Below are positions 21,184 through 33,069 of a stretch of 64,000 nt of DNA, piece after piece. Source of the stretch: Platanthera guangdongensis (taxonomy: Eukaryota; Streptophyta; Magnoliopsida; Asparagales; Orchidaceae); contig CM077151.1 in NCBI GenBank assembly GCA_039583875.1, positions 111,122,609-111,186,608 on the forward strand, in the 5' to 3' direction. A model generated the notes under the pieces. The model was not told where the DNA came from, did not search any database, and was given only the letters and a program-made list of their open reading frames with translations. Positions within the stretch are counted from its first letter, which is position 1. Every line of letters begins with the position of its first letter. The translations under genes were made by a program, and so were the position numbers.

Positions 21184-23048
21184 TGTTGAATTCTGTGAAG
21201 TGAAAGTGGGTGAATGGAAGGCTTGGGAAACCTATCCGCGCGGACTACGCGGACAGGGTTGGCGGACTGCTAGGTCGGCAGGGATGTTGCAGGCGGTTTG
21301 CTCTGTGGCGGCCTGGGCGGTCTGTTCGCGCGGACTGCGCGGACAGCAGCGACGGTCTGACAGGCCAGTGTATGCTCAGCAGGCGGTTGACTCCCAGGAA
21401 GTAACCGGGCGGATAAAAGTGTTATCCGCGGAGTCCGGCATAAAGCGGACTGAAGAACTGGAGCTCGGCAGACCGGTTTGGCAGTTTCCTTGGTCTTGCT
21501 CTAGTGAAGAGGCAAGTGGAAGCCGCGGAGACCGCCGGTCAGTGCGGACAGGAACTGGAGGTCGCCCGGTATGGCGGGCTAGATCCAGTGTCCGCCAGTA
21601 AGTGCGGACTGGCCCTTGTGGCCAGCGGACTGAACTTGGTGGGAATTGAACCAAGTCCAGGATGGCTCAGTCCGGGGAGATCGCGCAGTGGAGCGCGGGC
21701 TGGTTTCTCAGTCCGCCAAGCGTAGTATAAGTGCTTTGCCTTGTTTGCTATCTTGGGGAAATGCGGACTGGAGAATTGCTTGTGCAGGAGCGTGCGGACT
21801 GGAGCCGGAGTCCGCTGAGTCCGGTTTAGCCTTGTGATGAGGTTATGGACTCAGGAGTTGCGGACTGGAGTCTGCTGTTAGCGGACTGGATTGGCGTGTC
21901 CGCTAAGTCCGGAGGTGCCTTGGCAATGAGGCAATGGACTTGGGATATGCGGACGGAAGCCGGGTGTCCGCTGAGTCCGGCAGGTGCCTTGATGGCGAGG
22001 CTGCGGGCTCGGGTTTTGCGGGCTGATGCCTTGTCCGCAGAATGGCGGACACGGCTGTTGTGGAGTCCGGCTGTGGTGGTCCTGGCTTGGTCTCTGGCGG
22101 CAAGGCGGGCTGGATATTGGAGTCCGGCCTTGGAGAAGCTGGAGCGGACTGGCTATCTGCACAGGAGCGGCGAACTGGAATGTGTGTCCGCGGGCTGGCG
22201 GACACACTTGTTCTAGCTGCGGGTTGTGGCGGTGATCCTATCGGCTAGGGCGGTGACCATACTCATCGTCGTGCCTATAAATAGGACCCATGTCACATCA
22301 GGAAAAAAATGAACCTAGACCGAAGTAAGTGAACAGTATTTGAGCTCGCGTAAGTTGCTGCGGTCTGGACTTTGTGTCCGCGCGGATTGAGAGTTGACCC
22401 GGTTGTGCTGTGCAGGTTGTGCGGATAGCGCTGGAAAGCCAGGACTTGGCTCTGATTGCGGTCAGGGACAGTGCGGACTCTGCGGTTAAGCAACAGGCGG
22501 TAAACAGCAGGTCGCGGATAGCGACCAGGCGGTCTTCTCTTTGGCGACTTGGTTCGGGGTTCAGGAAGTCGCCTGCTTCAGGCGGACTGTTCCATTCGGT
22601 GACGCAGCTTGTGCGGTCTGGCGGCGTGCAGACCGGCGGTGAAGAGCTAAGCATTGGAGTAAGGGTGAGTCCGCGCGGCTTGGGTTGCGGTCTGGCGACC
22701 TGGCGGACTGAGCGGACTCCACGGAAGTAGGTCGGCGGCTTGTTGATTGAGTCCGCGCGGCTTGTTTTTTGTTCTTGTCTTTGTAACTATCTCTGCTCTC
22801 CCGGTGTTGGGTTTTGGTGAAGCATGTCTCGCCATGTATGTCTCGCCTTGTAAAGAAGTTTGCTCTTGATCAATAAAGAAGCTTGTGCTGCATGTGTTGC
22901 TGGTTGTTACTGCTTTGTTGAGATAACCCCTGCTAACTCCACGATCCGGGAAAACTTTCAACATTATAAGTGGGCGTATTCTCCTTCGGTTTGTTGAGTT
23001 TTCAACAGGGTATCCAAGGGGGCGTCTGCGGTTTGTTGAATTTTAACA
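21184..23048 (+). repeat. 3' LTR of C (1865 bp)
   Basis: Same length and ends as the 5' LTR, with about 27 substitutions and no indel noticed. TATA box at 22276-22283, AATAAA at 22872-22877. Many of the differences hit GCGGAC-like words as C/T or G/A changes. Confidence 0.93.
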
Positions 23049-23425
23049 GAAAGGCCCCCATATGTGCCCTTTCCTCCACTTATTATGATAAGGGTAAGAC
23101 GAAGGTTGGGGAGTCCAAACCAATTGTCGTGACTGCGAGAAACCCTAGGCAGCCTAATAGTGAGAGAATCCCTATTGGCAAGGTGAGCAAGGCTAACACC
23201 ACGTGTTACTCTTGCGGCATTCAAGGCCACTATGCCTATGAGTGCCCCACCAAGGCCAAGGCTACTTTAGCTCTTCTAGACGAGTCCACTAGTGACTTTG
23301 CAGATTTAGTGATTGAGGCAGATGAGGGTTATGAGACGGATGGTGTGCCTAGTGATATGGAGGATGGGCACCTACTTAGCGTTATGCGTTGTATTCTGAC
23401 GACCCCTCGCCCGTTTGACGATTAG
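23049..23425 (+). pseudogene. Gag of B, second part with zinc knuckle
   Basis: This continues the Gag of B across the C insertion; the first five bases are the target duplication. It has a CCHC knuckle (CYSCGIQGHYAYEC) and an acidic tail (DLVIEADEGYETDG). It ends in TAG at 23423-23425 within FDD(stop)KRSTIF, where the polyprotein should go on into protease. Confidence 0.85.
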
Positions 23426-25780
23426 AAGAGGTCCACTATTTTCTCCCTCATCTTTAAGAGTGGGGAAAAATATTGTAAGCTCATCATTGATAGCGGCAGC
23501 TGCATGAATGTCGTTTCCGAGAACGCCGTTATGCGGATGCATTTGGCTACCGAGCCTCATCCTACCCCTTACCAAGTGGCTTGGGTCAACAAGGTAACCC
23601 TCCCGGTCACCAAGCGTTGCCTAGTTCCACTTACGATCAAGTCATATACGGATGAGGTGTGGTGTGATGTCATCCCTATGGATGCTTGTCATGTGTTGTT
23701 AGGTCGCCCTTGGCTCTATGACCGTGATGTCACCCACTATGGGAGGGCAAACACTTATGAGTTCAAATATAATGGGAAGGTAGTCACATTAAAACCCACG
23801 ACCCCAAAGGAACCCAATAGACCGAGTACGGATTCCACAATCCCAGTCGAGAAGAAATTAGTAATCCTAATGGGTAGAATAAAATTTGAGAGGGACCCCT
23901 TTGTGGATGGGATTATTTATGCATTGGTTCTTTTGAATAATAATAAAGAAAATGGGGTTTTAGAAGATTTACCCAAAGAATTAAAAAAACTGCTGGAAGA
24001 GTATAAGGATGTCTACCCGGACGAGTTGCCCCCTACGTTGCCCCCTCTATGTGATATCCAACATGCCATTGACTTTATGTCGGGCGCCTCATTGCCTAAT
24101 CAGCCCCATTATAGGTTGCACCCCACAGCCCATGAGGTGCTCCAAGCCCAAATTTCGGATTTATTGGCGAAGGGGTTCATTAGGAACAGTAAGAGTCCGT
24201 GTGTGGTACCGGTTTTGTTGGCTCCAAAAAAGGATGGTACGTGGCGTATGTGTGTAGACAGTAGAGCCATAAATAAGGTCACTATCAAGTATAGGTTTCC
24301 CATCCCTAGATTGGACGATCTTTTGGATATGTTGTCTGGTGCCTCGATCTTCACGAAATTGGATTTGCGGAGTGGTTACCATCAGATTCGGATACGTGAT
24401 GGGGATGAATGGAAAACTGCATTTAAATCTAAGGACGGGATCTACGAGTGGTTGGTCATGCCATTTGGGTTGTCAAATGCTCCAAGCACATTCTCGCGAA
24501 TGATGACCCACGTATTCCAACCATACATGGGACGATTTGTGGTGGTGTATTTTGATGACATATTGATTTATAGCACCACTTTTGACTCACATGTGTCTCA
24601 CCTACGGATTATTCTATCTACACTTCAGGACGAAAAATTATATTTAAATTTAAAGAAGTGTATATTTTATGTAAAGGAAGTGGAATTTTTGGGCTACCTG
24701 GTTGGATCTGAGGGAATAAAGGTAGACCCCAGTAAGGTGAAAGCAATTTTGGATTGGCCCGAACCCACAAGCTTGAGAGACGTTAGGAGTTTCCACGGGT
24801 TAGCCTCATTTTATAGACGATTTATTCGGGATTTTAGTACTATTATGGCTCCCGTGACGGAATGCATGAAAAGGGGTGAGTTTAAATGGACGCCAGCAAC
24901 TACCCAGGCATTCCAACACATTAAGAAGATGATGACTGAGGCTCCTATTTTGCGCTTACCAGATTTTAATAAAGTATTTGAATTGACATGTGACGCATCC
25001 GGAGTAGGAGTAGGAGGTTTCTTAAGCCAAGAGGGACATCCAATAAGTTATTTTAGCGAGAAATTGGCGGGTGCAAAACTTAATTATTCAAATTACGATA
25101 GAGCGTTCTATGCCATCATTAGATGCCTACACCAGTGGAGACACTACCTCCTTTCCAAAGAGTTCGTGATTCTCTCTGACCATGATGCACTTAGGCACAT
25201 TAATGGGCAATCTAAAATCAGCCCCCATCATGCAAAATGGGTATCTTATCTGCAAGAGTTTTCGTTCACCTTAAAACACCTCAAGGGCACTGAAAATCGT
25301 GTGGCCGACGCGCTTAGTAGAGTGACACTTTTATTGTCGATCATGGAAGTAAAGGTTGTCGGATTTGAGAGAATAAAGGATGAATATGCCATGTGTCCTG
25401 ATTTTGGAGAGGCGTATCTAGCGGCACACGATGACTCACCAATGATAGTGTCAGCATATGTATTGAGAGACGGTTATTTATTTCGGCACACTAAGCTATG
25501 TATTCCCCGTACCTCCCTACGCCATCACATAGTATGGGAACTACATAGTGGCGGGTTGCGCGGCCATTTTGGGCGGGATAAAACGATAGCCTTAGTCGAG
25601 GAGAAATTCTATTGGCCTAAACTTTGCGTTTTAGTTGGGAAAATCGTGAGTAGCTGTCGGGTTTGTCAAGTGTCTAAAGGGGGAAAGACTAATGTGGTAC
25701 TATACACTCCGTTGCCTATTCCATCTAGACCTTGGGAGGACGTGAGTATGGACTTTATTTTGGGACTTCCTCCAACCTAG
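23426..25780 (+). pseudogene. Protease, reverse transcriptase, RNase H and integrase zinc domain of B
   Basis: After the stop at 23425 the frame is open for more than 750 codons. Protease shows LIIDSGSCMNVVS. RT has [29 protein letters not shown] and the catalytic VVYFDDILIYS. RNase H starts FELTCDASGVGVGG and keeps the first Asp, but the Glu of the usual YDKEFYA reads Ala (YDRAFYA), so RNase H is probably impaired. The HHCC zinc domain (HSGGLRGHFGRDKT ... CRVCQVSKG) is whole. The frame stops with TAG at 25778-25780, just after the first integrase Asp (SMDFILGLPPT). Confidence 0.9.
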
Positions 25781-26305
25781 CGACGACACGATTCCATTTT
25801 TGTGGTCGTTGATAGGTTCTCTAAGATGGCTTATTTCATACCCTGTAGTAAGACTAATGACGCGTCTCACATTGCAAAATTATATTTTAAAGAGGTGGTG
25901 AGTCACCGCGGCGTTCCTAAGACCATTGTCTCGGATCGCGACGTTAAATTCACAAGTTATTTTTGGAAGACGCTTTGGACATTAATGGGAACGAAGTTGT
26001 TGTTTTCCGCCGCCTATCACCCACAAACTGATGGGCAGGCGGAAGTGGTAAATAGGAGTTTGGGAAACTTGTTGCGTTGTCTTGTGGGTGACCACAAAGG
26101 CACTTGGGATTTGCTCCTCCCCCAAGCCCAATTAGCCTACAACAACTCTACCAATCGGTCTACGGGTATGTCACCAAATGAAGTAGTGCACGGGTACCTT
26201 GCGAATGTGCCTATTGACTTGATTCCGTTACCTCCATCTTATCATACAAGTCAATTTGCACAATCTTTTGCCGAGCACATACATGACTTACACGCCCAAA
26301 TATGA
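25781..26305 (+). pseudogene. Integrase catalytic core of B
   Basis: The frame reads FVVVDRFSKMAYFIPC, then TIVSDRDVKF (second Asp) and HPQTDGQAEVVNRSLGNLLR (catalytic Glu), so the DDE residues in this part are kept. It ends with a TGA at about 26303 after HAQI. Stops on either side make the copy defective even though the active site is intact. Confidence 0.88.
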
Positions 26306-27154
26306 ACAACTTTAGATACCACGTATGAGTCGCATCGATCCCAAGCGAATTTACATCGGAGGGAGTCTAACTTCCAAGTTGGCGATCTTGTTTTAGTGCG
26401 CCTTATTCCCACGCTGCTGCCTTCTGGCACCGTTAAGAAGTTGGCACCAACGCGAGCCGACCCGTTTCGAATTATTAAGAGGCTAGGAGATAACGCGTTT
26501 GTTTTGGATTTGCCGACGGATTAGGGTATTTCACCCATTTTCAATGTTTCGGATTTAACGCTGTATGTTTCCATTCCAACTGAGTTGACTTCTACGCCTT
26601 CTTTTTCCCCCAATATTTCTTCCTCCACAAATGTCTCTTCTGGGTTGGTGAGTGGTAGTTCCGTGAGTCATTCTTCCATTGCACCTACAGGCCTAGCGCC
26701 GGGTGGTATGTCTTCTACTTTGCTTCCACATGCTGATATGTTTCCTAGATTTCCCCGTACATTTCTTGTCCCAGCTCAGGTACTTGCAGATGGCTACACT
26801 TCTCCAGCTGATGGCGGCCATCACCGCTTCCTCGTTCGTTGGCGTGATCGTCCGCCCTCCGATGACTCCTGGGTTATTGAGTCGGATCTCTTTCGCTTGG
26901 ATGAGGACCTCCTCCGCCGCTACCTTGCAGCCCACTCATCGGTGCTGAGTGACTTTAAGGGGGGTAGGATTGATGCCGGCTCGTCTCCCATCCCCTTGCC
27001 CGTTGATGCTAAGAGTGCTCGTGATCAAGTTGCTGTGGATGATGATCAAGTTGCTCGTGATCAAGTTGATGCGGCGCAACATAAAGATGCTCGACGACCT
27101 TCTACCGCGACTCGTGACCTTGGTGGCTACAATCTTCGTTCGCGGCGGGCTTAA
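26306..27154 (+). pseudogene. Integrase C-terminus and chromodomain-like tail of B, reading into the 3' LTR
   Basis: A GDLVLVRLIPTLLPSGTVKKL stretch matches the integrase C-terminal domain; a TAG near 26522 interrupts it. From 26585 an open frame of 189 residues carries HRFLVRWRDRPPSDDSWV, a chromodomain-like fold (aromatic and W-E/D positions partly kept), and then runs 184 bp into the 3' LTR, ending RRA(stop) at 27154. In CRM-type elements a targeting motif that overlaps the 3' LTR is known, and this arrangement fits. In the 5' LTR the same tail (RSWRA, stop near 14819) is present without its upstream exon. Confidence 0.75.
26957..26969 (+). promoter_or_regulatory. Polypurine tract of B
   Basis: AAGGGGGGTAGGA ends one base before the 3' LTR start. 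It lies inside the coding frame (DFKGGR), so the tract is under two constraints. Confidence 0.8.
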
Positions 27155-28026
27155 GCCCTTTCCTTATTTGCACCTTTATTTTCCTAGTTTAATGTTATCA
27201 TTATTTCATGTTGTCTTTTATTTTGGACATGTTTAATTTTTGGTGTGCTCATAGCCATCCAATAGATGATAAATTGGATGGCTAGATTTATTTTGCTTGT
27301 TTTGGGACTTGCCTATATATAGGCTTATTTGATGAGAAATGAAGGCATGCTATTTGAAAACCTAAATTAATCCTCTCTTGAGAATTTCGGCCACCTCCCT
27401 TTTGGATTGCCGCCCCCCCTCTCATCCTCCTTCTCCTCCTTTGTTAGCCAATCGCTTGGGTGATCCAAGGCTTGTGAAATGCGGAGGCGGATGCTTCTCG
27501 GTGTGACTCCGACGAAGAAGAAGGTTGCCGCTCGGTGTGACGCCGGTGGTGCGTGGACGTGTGACTCTTCCACTTTTCTTGTGTGATCTTCACCCCATCT
27601 TGGGGAGGGTAATATCTACATCTTTCCTTTGTGATTTCTTGTGAGATTTGGAATGGATGCAATGGCTTTTTATCCGCGATCTTGAATACGATCTTTTGGA
27701 TTTAATCAAAAACTTTCTTGCGTTTATTTTCGAAACCTTGCAAGAAGCCGGATCGGGTGGATCCTTTTTGCTTGAGGAAGATCTTGGCATATAGTTATTG
27801 ATCTTCCTCTCAAAAAGGTGTGGAGACCTTTGCTTTCGATCTTCGGTGGGAAAGGATTGGACTTTAATTAGATCGTCGCTTTTAGTCCACTCCCCTCCGC
27901 GTGTTTGTGCGGGATGACGGTGAATCGTGCGGCTAGAATGTTTGTGTTAGGACGTGTTAGAACGTGTTACGTGGGCTTGAGTTGTAAGAAAATCCGTACA
28001 CTATTTTAATCCGATGACTCCCTACA
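26971..28026 (+). repeat. 3' LTR of B (1056 bp)
   Basis: Homologous to the 5' LTR along its length, with about 18 substitutions and small indels in homopolymers. TATA box at 27314-27321. It ends CCCTACA, followed by the target duplication TCATC at 28027-28031. Confidence 0.92.
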
Positions 28027-28031
28027 TCATC

Positions 28032-28440
28032 ATCCCCTATCCTTGCACTCCCATCTGGGAGTGAGGGATTTCAGATTTACATGGATGCCTCATACGAAGG
28101 GATGGGTGCTGTACTGATGCAGCACGGACATGTTATCGCTTATGCTTCGAGACAGTTGAAGAAGCACGAGCATAACTATCTGGTACATGATTTGGAGCTC
28201 GGGGTTGTTGTATTTGCGCTAAAGATATGACGGCATTATCTGTATGAGATTCATTGTGATTTTTTCTCAGATCACAAGAATCTCAAGTACATCAATACGC
28301 AGATGGACCTAAACCTGTGACAGAGGAGATTGCTAGAGTTTCTCTGTGACTATGATTACCAGATTCATTACCACACGGGGAAGGCAAACACAGTAGCAGA
28401 TGCATTGAGCAGGAGGGTCGGCACCTCTGGACCGGAGCCC
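28032..28440 (+). pseudogene. RNase H of A, continued after nested B
   Basis: The translation resumes with [41 protein letters not shown], a normal RNase H start (written here in part; catalytic Asp in YMDAS). [13 protein letters not shown] and SDHKNLKYI follow, then the ADALSRR linker to integrase. Two TGA codons, near 28228 (from TGG) and 28318 (from CGA), break it. The junction to the part left of B is in frame when B and one TCATC copy are discounted. Confidence 0.85.
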
Positions 28441-29993
28441 CGGGTGATGGCTATGGAGCTGATACAGGTGATGGACGACATGCATATTACTATGGTTTCT
28501 GAGGCCGAACCAGTTGGATACCGAGAGTACCTGAGCTCTATGATCAGTGATGATGACATTCAGGAGTGCATTATGGCGCATCAGAGGCTGGATGCTGCAT
28601 TAGAGCCGATTTTTAGTGCCCTGGAAAGGGGCAAAGTTGAGGACTACATGCCTCAGGATGATCTCCTTCGATTCCGTGGACGCATTTATATACCAGCAGG
28701 GGGAGGTATCCGAGATGATATACTTAGAGAGGCACATTGCTCCAGATATTCGGTGCATCCCGACATCACCAAGATGTGGGCAGATTTACGGAGGACTATG
28801 TATTAGCCTGGGATGAAGAGGGAGATCACCCACTTTGTGACAAATTGTGAGACGTGCCAGTGCATTAAGGCAGAATGCAAGAGCCCGGGAGGTTTATTAC
28901 AGCCATTGCCAGTCCCAGAGTGGAAGTTCGAGGACATTGCCATGGATTTTGTGCACGGACTGCCTCGCTCCCACTCTGGCATGTTTCTCTATGGGTCATA
29001 GTAGATAGACTGACCAAGGTGCCTCGCTTTATTCCAGCCAGGAAGGATGCTCAAGTTGCAGTTTTGGTGAGATTATTCATGGAGCAGTTTGTCAGATACC
29101 ATGGCATCCCCAGGACGATTGTTTCGGACCGTGATGGTCGGTTCACTTCGAGCGAGTGGAGAGCTGTGCATGCTTACTTGGGATCTAGACTTACTTTTAG
29201 TACTGCCTTCCACCCTCAGACCGACGGACAGACCGAGCGGACCATCCAGACCATGGAGGATCTACTCCGCCTGTGCATATTGGATACGGGGAAGCCTTGG
29301 GAGAGGCTGCTACCATTAATCGAGTTTTCCTACAATAAAAACCACCAGACTAGCATCAGGATGGCTCCATATGAGGCATTTTATGGGAGAAAGTGCCGGA
29401 CACCACTGTCATGGATTCAGGATGTGGATGCAAAGGCTCTTGGTTTTTATTATGTGAAGGACACGGAGGCTCAGGTTCGTTTGATCAGGGATCAGCTGCT
29501 AGAGGCCCAGAGAAGACATGCGAAGTATTATGATGCTCGGCACCGGAAGGTGGAGTTCCAGGTTGGAGACAGAGTTTTCTTGAGGATACGTCCGGTACAC
29601 GGTGTCTCTTGGGTGCGGAGGCACAAGAAGCTCAGTCCTCGATACATGGGTCCATACTTGATCCTAGAGCTGATCGGCCCCTTAGCTTACCAACTGCAGC
29701 TGCCACCGGAGTTGGGTTCCCTACACGATGTCTTCCATATTTCTTCCTTAAGAAGAGCTCTCCTACGGCCGGAGCAGCATATTACTACAACAGCCGGTCG
29801 GATAGCGCCAGATAGATCCGTCAGACTAGAGCCGATCCGGATTGATGATACAGATGTCCGTGTATTGCAGAAGAAGAAGGTCCCTCTTGTGAAGGTGTTG
29901 TGGTCCAATCATGGACAGGAGGAGCACACCTGGGAGTCGAGGGATATAATGTTGGAGAGACACTCGGAGCTATTCACTTCAGGTATACTTTAG
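28441..29993 (+). pseudogene. Integrase of A
   Basis: The HHCC zinc domain (HCSRYSVHPD ... CETCQC) is followed by the rve core: EDIAMDFVHGLP (first Asp), TIVSDRDGRFTS (second Asp) and HPQTDGQTERTIQTMEDLLR (Glu). The C-terminal domain has YYDARHRKVEFQVGDRVFLR and ends with VPLVKVLWSNHGQEEHTWESRD, the Tekay-type tail. A TAG near 28804 and a frameshift near 28985 are the only lesions noticed, so this is the best kept part of A. It ends at TAG 29991-29993. Confidence 0.87.
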
Positions 29994-30049
29994 TTTATAC
30001 GTTTAAAATTTCTTATAATTCTTGCAAGTAGAACCCCGTAGTCCCGAAC

Positions 30050-30091
30050 TTAAATTTCGGGGACGAAATTATTTTCTTGTTTATTGGGATT
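30050..30091 (+). promoter_or_regulatory. Polypurine region before 3' LTR of A
   Basis: AATTTCGGGGACGAAATTATT, the conserved motif found before the 3' LTR of Tekay/Del-like elements. The expected G-run is eroded here (TTATTGGGATTT), which fits an old element. Confidence 0.6.
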
Positions 30092-31278
30092 TTTAACATC
30101 CCATGTTACTTCTAGACCCCCTCAACTTAGATTGGGTTAGGCATGGGGTGGGTGATAGGGAATTTAGCTAGGTTTGACCCTAGGTAGTGGGTTGTAGCCA
30201 TATGGGGCCCACTAAGGGGCCAAAGTCAAACTAGGTCAAACTAACCTAAATAGGAACCCTAGCCACACCATGACCCCACCACATTGCCCTAACCCTAAAA
30301 CAATCTAAGTGGACCCTAGGGCATGCCATTAGGTCAACCCTTTGACCCTAGTTGACCAAAGTCAACCATGACCCTAATTAGGTCAAACCTATACCTATAT
30401 GCCCAATTAGCCCAAGTAGGGCACCACATTAACCCAACCCAAGTTGGGTGGTGCCATTAGACCCATGAACACCAAGTGGGGTCAACCCACTCATCATGGT
30501 TGATCAAGTCAACCCAGGTCAACCCAAGTCAACCTAATTAACCTAAAGGAGAAAATGAGGGCTAAGCCCACTCCCCTTGGGCCAAACCCACCAAACCTGA
30601 TCCATGGCCAGCCCAAATGGACAATGACCCCCCTACCCTCTGGTTTTGAATAGAGGGACACATGCATGAGGGTAAGGTGGGAATTTTAGGAGAGAGAAGG
30701 TGATATAAGAAGAAGAGGCCACTTGGCCTTGGTTCCATCAGCCCAAAATTGTGCTGGCTGGCCTCCTTAGAGAATTTCCAGAGAATTTGGCAGCATGGGG
30801 GCGACTTGGCACCAAGGGTGAAGCCTCCAAAGCCCTAAACCGAGCTCACCTTGGTTGTATCTCCCTATAAAACCTCCTTCAGCCCAATTCAACCACACCA
30901 TCACCTTCAGAGGGTAGAATCTAGTGGAGAATGAGTCCTGGAGCGAAGCGTTTGGTGGAGAATCAAGGATTTGAGCAGGAGATCGCCAGATCAGCTCATC
31001 CATGGCCAACCGCCGCCAACCTCATCGTCGTGCCGCCATTCGGGTCCGTTTCGCCTCCCCTCTACTCGTGCTAGATTTCTAGATCTTTAGGGAGAGACAT
31101 CGGGCTCAATTGAGCCCGATACCATGGGAGGAAAATGAGATTTTTCCGAGTTTTATTTCTTGATCGAGTTCTCCGGAGGAGCCAATTCCGGCGGCCTCAC
31201 CGCCGGAAACCGCTAGCCACCACGTCAGTGAAGGTGGTGGCGACATCCGCCGGCGGTGGTGGTGGCTCAACTGGCTAG
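30092..31278 (+). repeat. 3' LTR of A, truncated by G
   Basis: It starts TTTAACATCCCATG (TG eroded to TT) and aligns with 7124-8299 of the 5' LTR with many scattered substitutions. It stops abruptly at 31278, where the LTR of element G begins. The remaining 3.5 kb of the LTR is not seen on the other side of G within the window. Confidence 0.85.
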
Positions 31279-33069
31279 TGATGTGCTAAAACCCGAACAG
31301 GCAAGTGTACCTATCGAATTGTAGTATCAAGGTCGTATTTAAACACAGGTTGTCAAATACTGCTACTCACGCTTGAACTATTATCCTACCGAAAGAAAAT
31401 GGGTTTTGAGAATTTTTAAACTAAAACGAAAGATAATTTTTTAGACGAAAAACTTTATAATAAAAAGCTAGCATTCGATCGAAGATTCACCATAAAATGA
31501 AATGAGAGGGATGAAAAGGCATAGTTTTAAATTTGCAAATCATACTCGACCGTGACGGATCCGAAATTAGGAAATAATCTCGCTAGAGAATTAAATCCCC
31601 TGACTTATAGACGTTTTGACCGAAATCTCTTTCAAGTCAAAAAGGCCTAAAGCCGCATTATCGAGGTGACCCGCACTATTGGATTTGACTCCAATCCGGA
31701 AGATTTACGTCATCCTATCTCTAGGGTTGCGTTCAACTCCTTCCTTCTTTGAGTGATCTTTCACATTCATGAGCCTCTCGGCTACTCAAATATGAGATCC
31801 CAAGCCTACTACCGTATACCACCGGAAATACGGAGTCGACAAAATAAAAATCAAAGAAGGATCGAGTAAAATTAAGCAAAAAATTAAACTATGAAATAAA
31901 AGAAACCCTCATCTCATTTTATGGATCCTCACGATCGAACGCTAAATAAAATTAGCTACGCATAATTGAAAAGGAAGACAAAAGAAGATAAGAGATGAAC
32001 ATTTTCATTACTTGCAAAAAAAAGTACACAAAATATAAAAAAGATAAGATTATGCTATGAAGAAACTTGCACTAATGGAAAAGAAAACTAATACAATAAT
32101 GAAACTAACAACTCACAAGCACTCTCCACTCTCCAACTCAACACTCACATTCAACTTAAGACTTCACTTCTCCAAAATTTTTTCTTCCTTGGCTTGAGGG
32201 ATGGGGTGGCTTTTATAGGAGATGGAGAAGGATCTAGAATGAAATGAAGAGGAGGAGGAAAGGGGGTGGCCGGCCATGTAAAGGGAGAGAAGTGCATGCA
32301 TTTCATTTAATGAATGGAGAGGGAGAGGATGATTCAATGCATTTCATTTATGGGGATGATAAGAGAGAATGTAAAGTAGAGAGGGGGATGGATGTGGATT
32401 AAATGAAGGAGAAAAAAGAAATAAAAGGGGGAGAGAGAGAGGGGTGGCCGACCATATGCTTGGAGAGGTGCATGAATGCAATAAATGATGAGGGAGGGGG
32501 GAAATGAGTGGCCGACCACACATGGATGAAGTGGGCTGCACTATATGGGCTTGGGAAGCTTGAAGAGGGGCTGAATGCATCATGTAGGCTTCAAGGAAAA
32601 GGGCCGGGCTGCTCCAAACTTCAAGGGCTGCATGTAGGGGGCTGCATTATGTAGAGGGGCTGCACCATAAGTGGCCGGGCTGCACCATGTGGGCTGTTTG
32701 TGTAGTGGTCGGGCTGCATGCATCATCAAGGCTCGGGCTACACCAAATAAGGGGGCTGCATGGAGTGTATGTTGAAGCTCGGGTAGTCTTGTAGTTGGGT
32801 TGCAACATGTGGGCTTTGATGAGGGCTACTCGGACTTGAACCTACAAACAACAAAGCAAAACAAACATTGGTTTTATTTTTTATAACATAAAATAATACA
32901 ACAAACATAACATAATATGACAAAAATACATATAATAAACTATAGATTTTTATATTATAACATCAAACATAACAACATAATTAAGCATATAAATAGATAA
33001 AACTATATTAAAACCTAATATTTATGAATACTAAACTGCCCAAAAAGTGATGACTAAAATTAGTCATCA
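31279..33069 (-). repeat. 3' LTR of G (1791 bp)
   Basis: On the plus strand it runs from TGATGTGCTAAAACCC to TTAGTCATCA. The terminus at 33048-33069 is a hairpin with 10-base arms (TGATGACTAA and TTAGTCATCA) around two bases. The LTR middle is purine-rich (about 32230-32500) with AGAGAGA runs. Frames in it, such as 32334-32583, are low complexity and not supported as genes. Confidence 0.82.

Larger units (their letters stand above)
16991..23048 (+). mobile_element. Compact Ty1/Copia element C (6058 bp, non-autonomous)
   Basis: The two LTRs have exactly equal length (1865 bp), a perfect target duplication GAAAG (16986-16990 and 23049-23053), a PBS and a polypurine tract. The interior is only 2328 bp and codes for a single long frame with Gag-like and integrase-like parts but no protease, reverse transcriptase or RNase H. 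I counted about 27 mismatches between the LTRs (roughly 1.5 percent), so it moved recently and must have used enzymes of another element. It is more GC-rich than its surroundings. Confidence 0.92.
14636..28026 (+). mobile_element. CRM/Galadriel-type chromovirus B, with nested Copia C
   Basis: Two LTRs of 1058 and 1056 bp start TGATGCCGG and end CTACA. They are flanked by a perfect five-base target duplication TCATC (14631-14635 and 28027-28031). PBS, gag, protease, RT, RNase H, integrase and a chromodomain-like tail follow in order, interrupted in gag by C. The RNase H to integrase linker and the IPRTSLR...GRDKTIALVEEKFYWPKL segment are closest, from memory, to the CRM/Galadriel branch of plant chromoviruses. 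I counted about 18 substitutions and 3 short indels between the LTRs, so the insertion is fairly young. Confidence 0.9.
7124..31278 (+). mobile_element. Tekay/Del-type Ty3/Gypsy element A, split by nested B
   Basis: A 5' LTR (7124-11817), a degenerate PBS, gag, protease, RT and the start of RNase H are followed by the nested B element (14636-28026). RNase H then resumes in the same frame at 28032 and continues through integrase with the C-terminal LVKVLWSNHGQEEHTWE signature typical of Tekay chromoviruses. A TTTCGGGGACGAAAT purine region and the 3' LTR (30092-31278) follow; that LTR is cut by element G. Several stops and frameshifts show the element is dead. It is the oldest layer of this nest. 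Confidence 0.88.
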
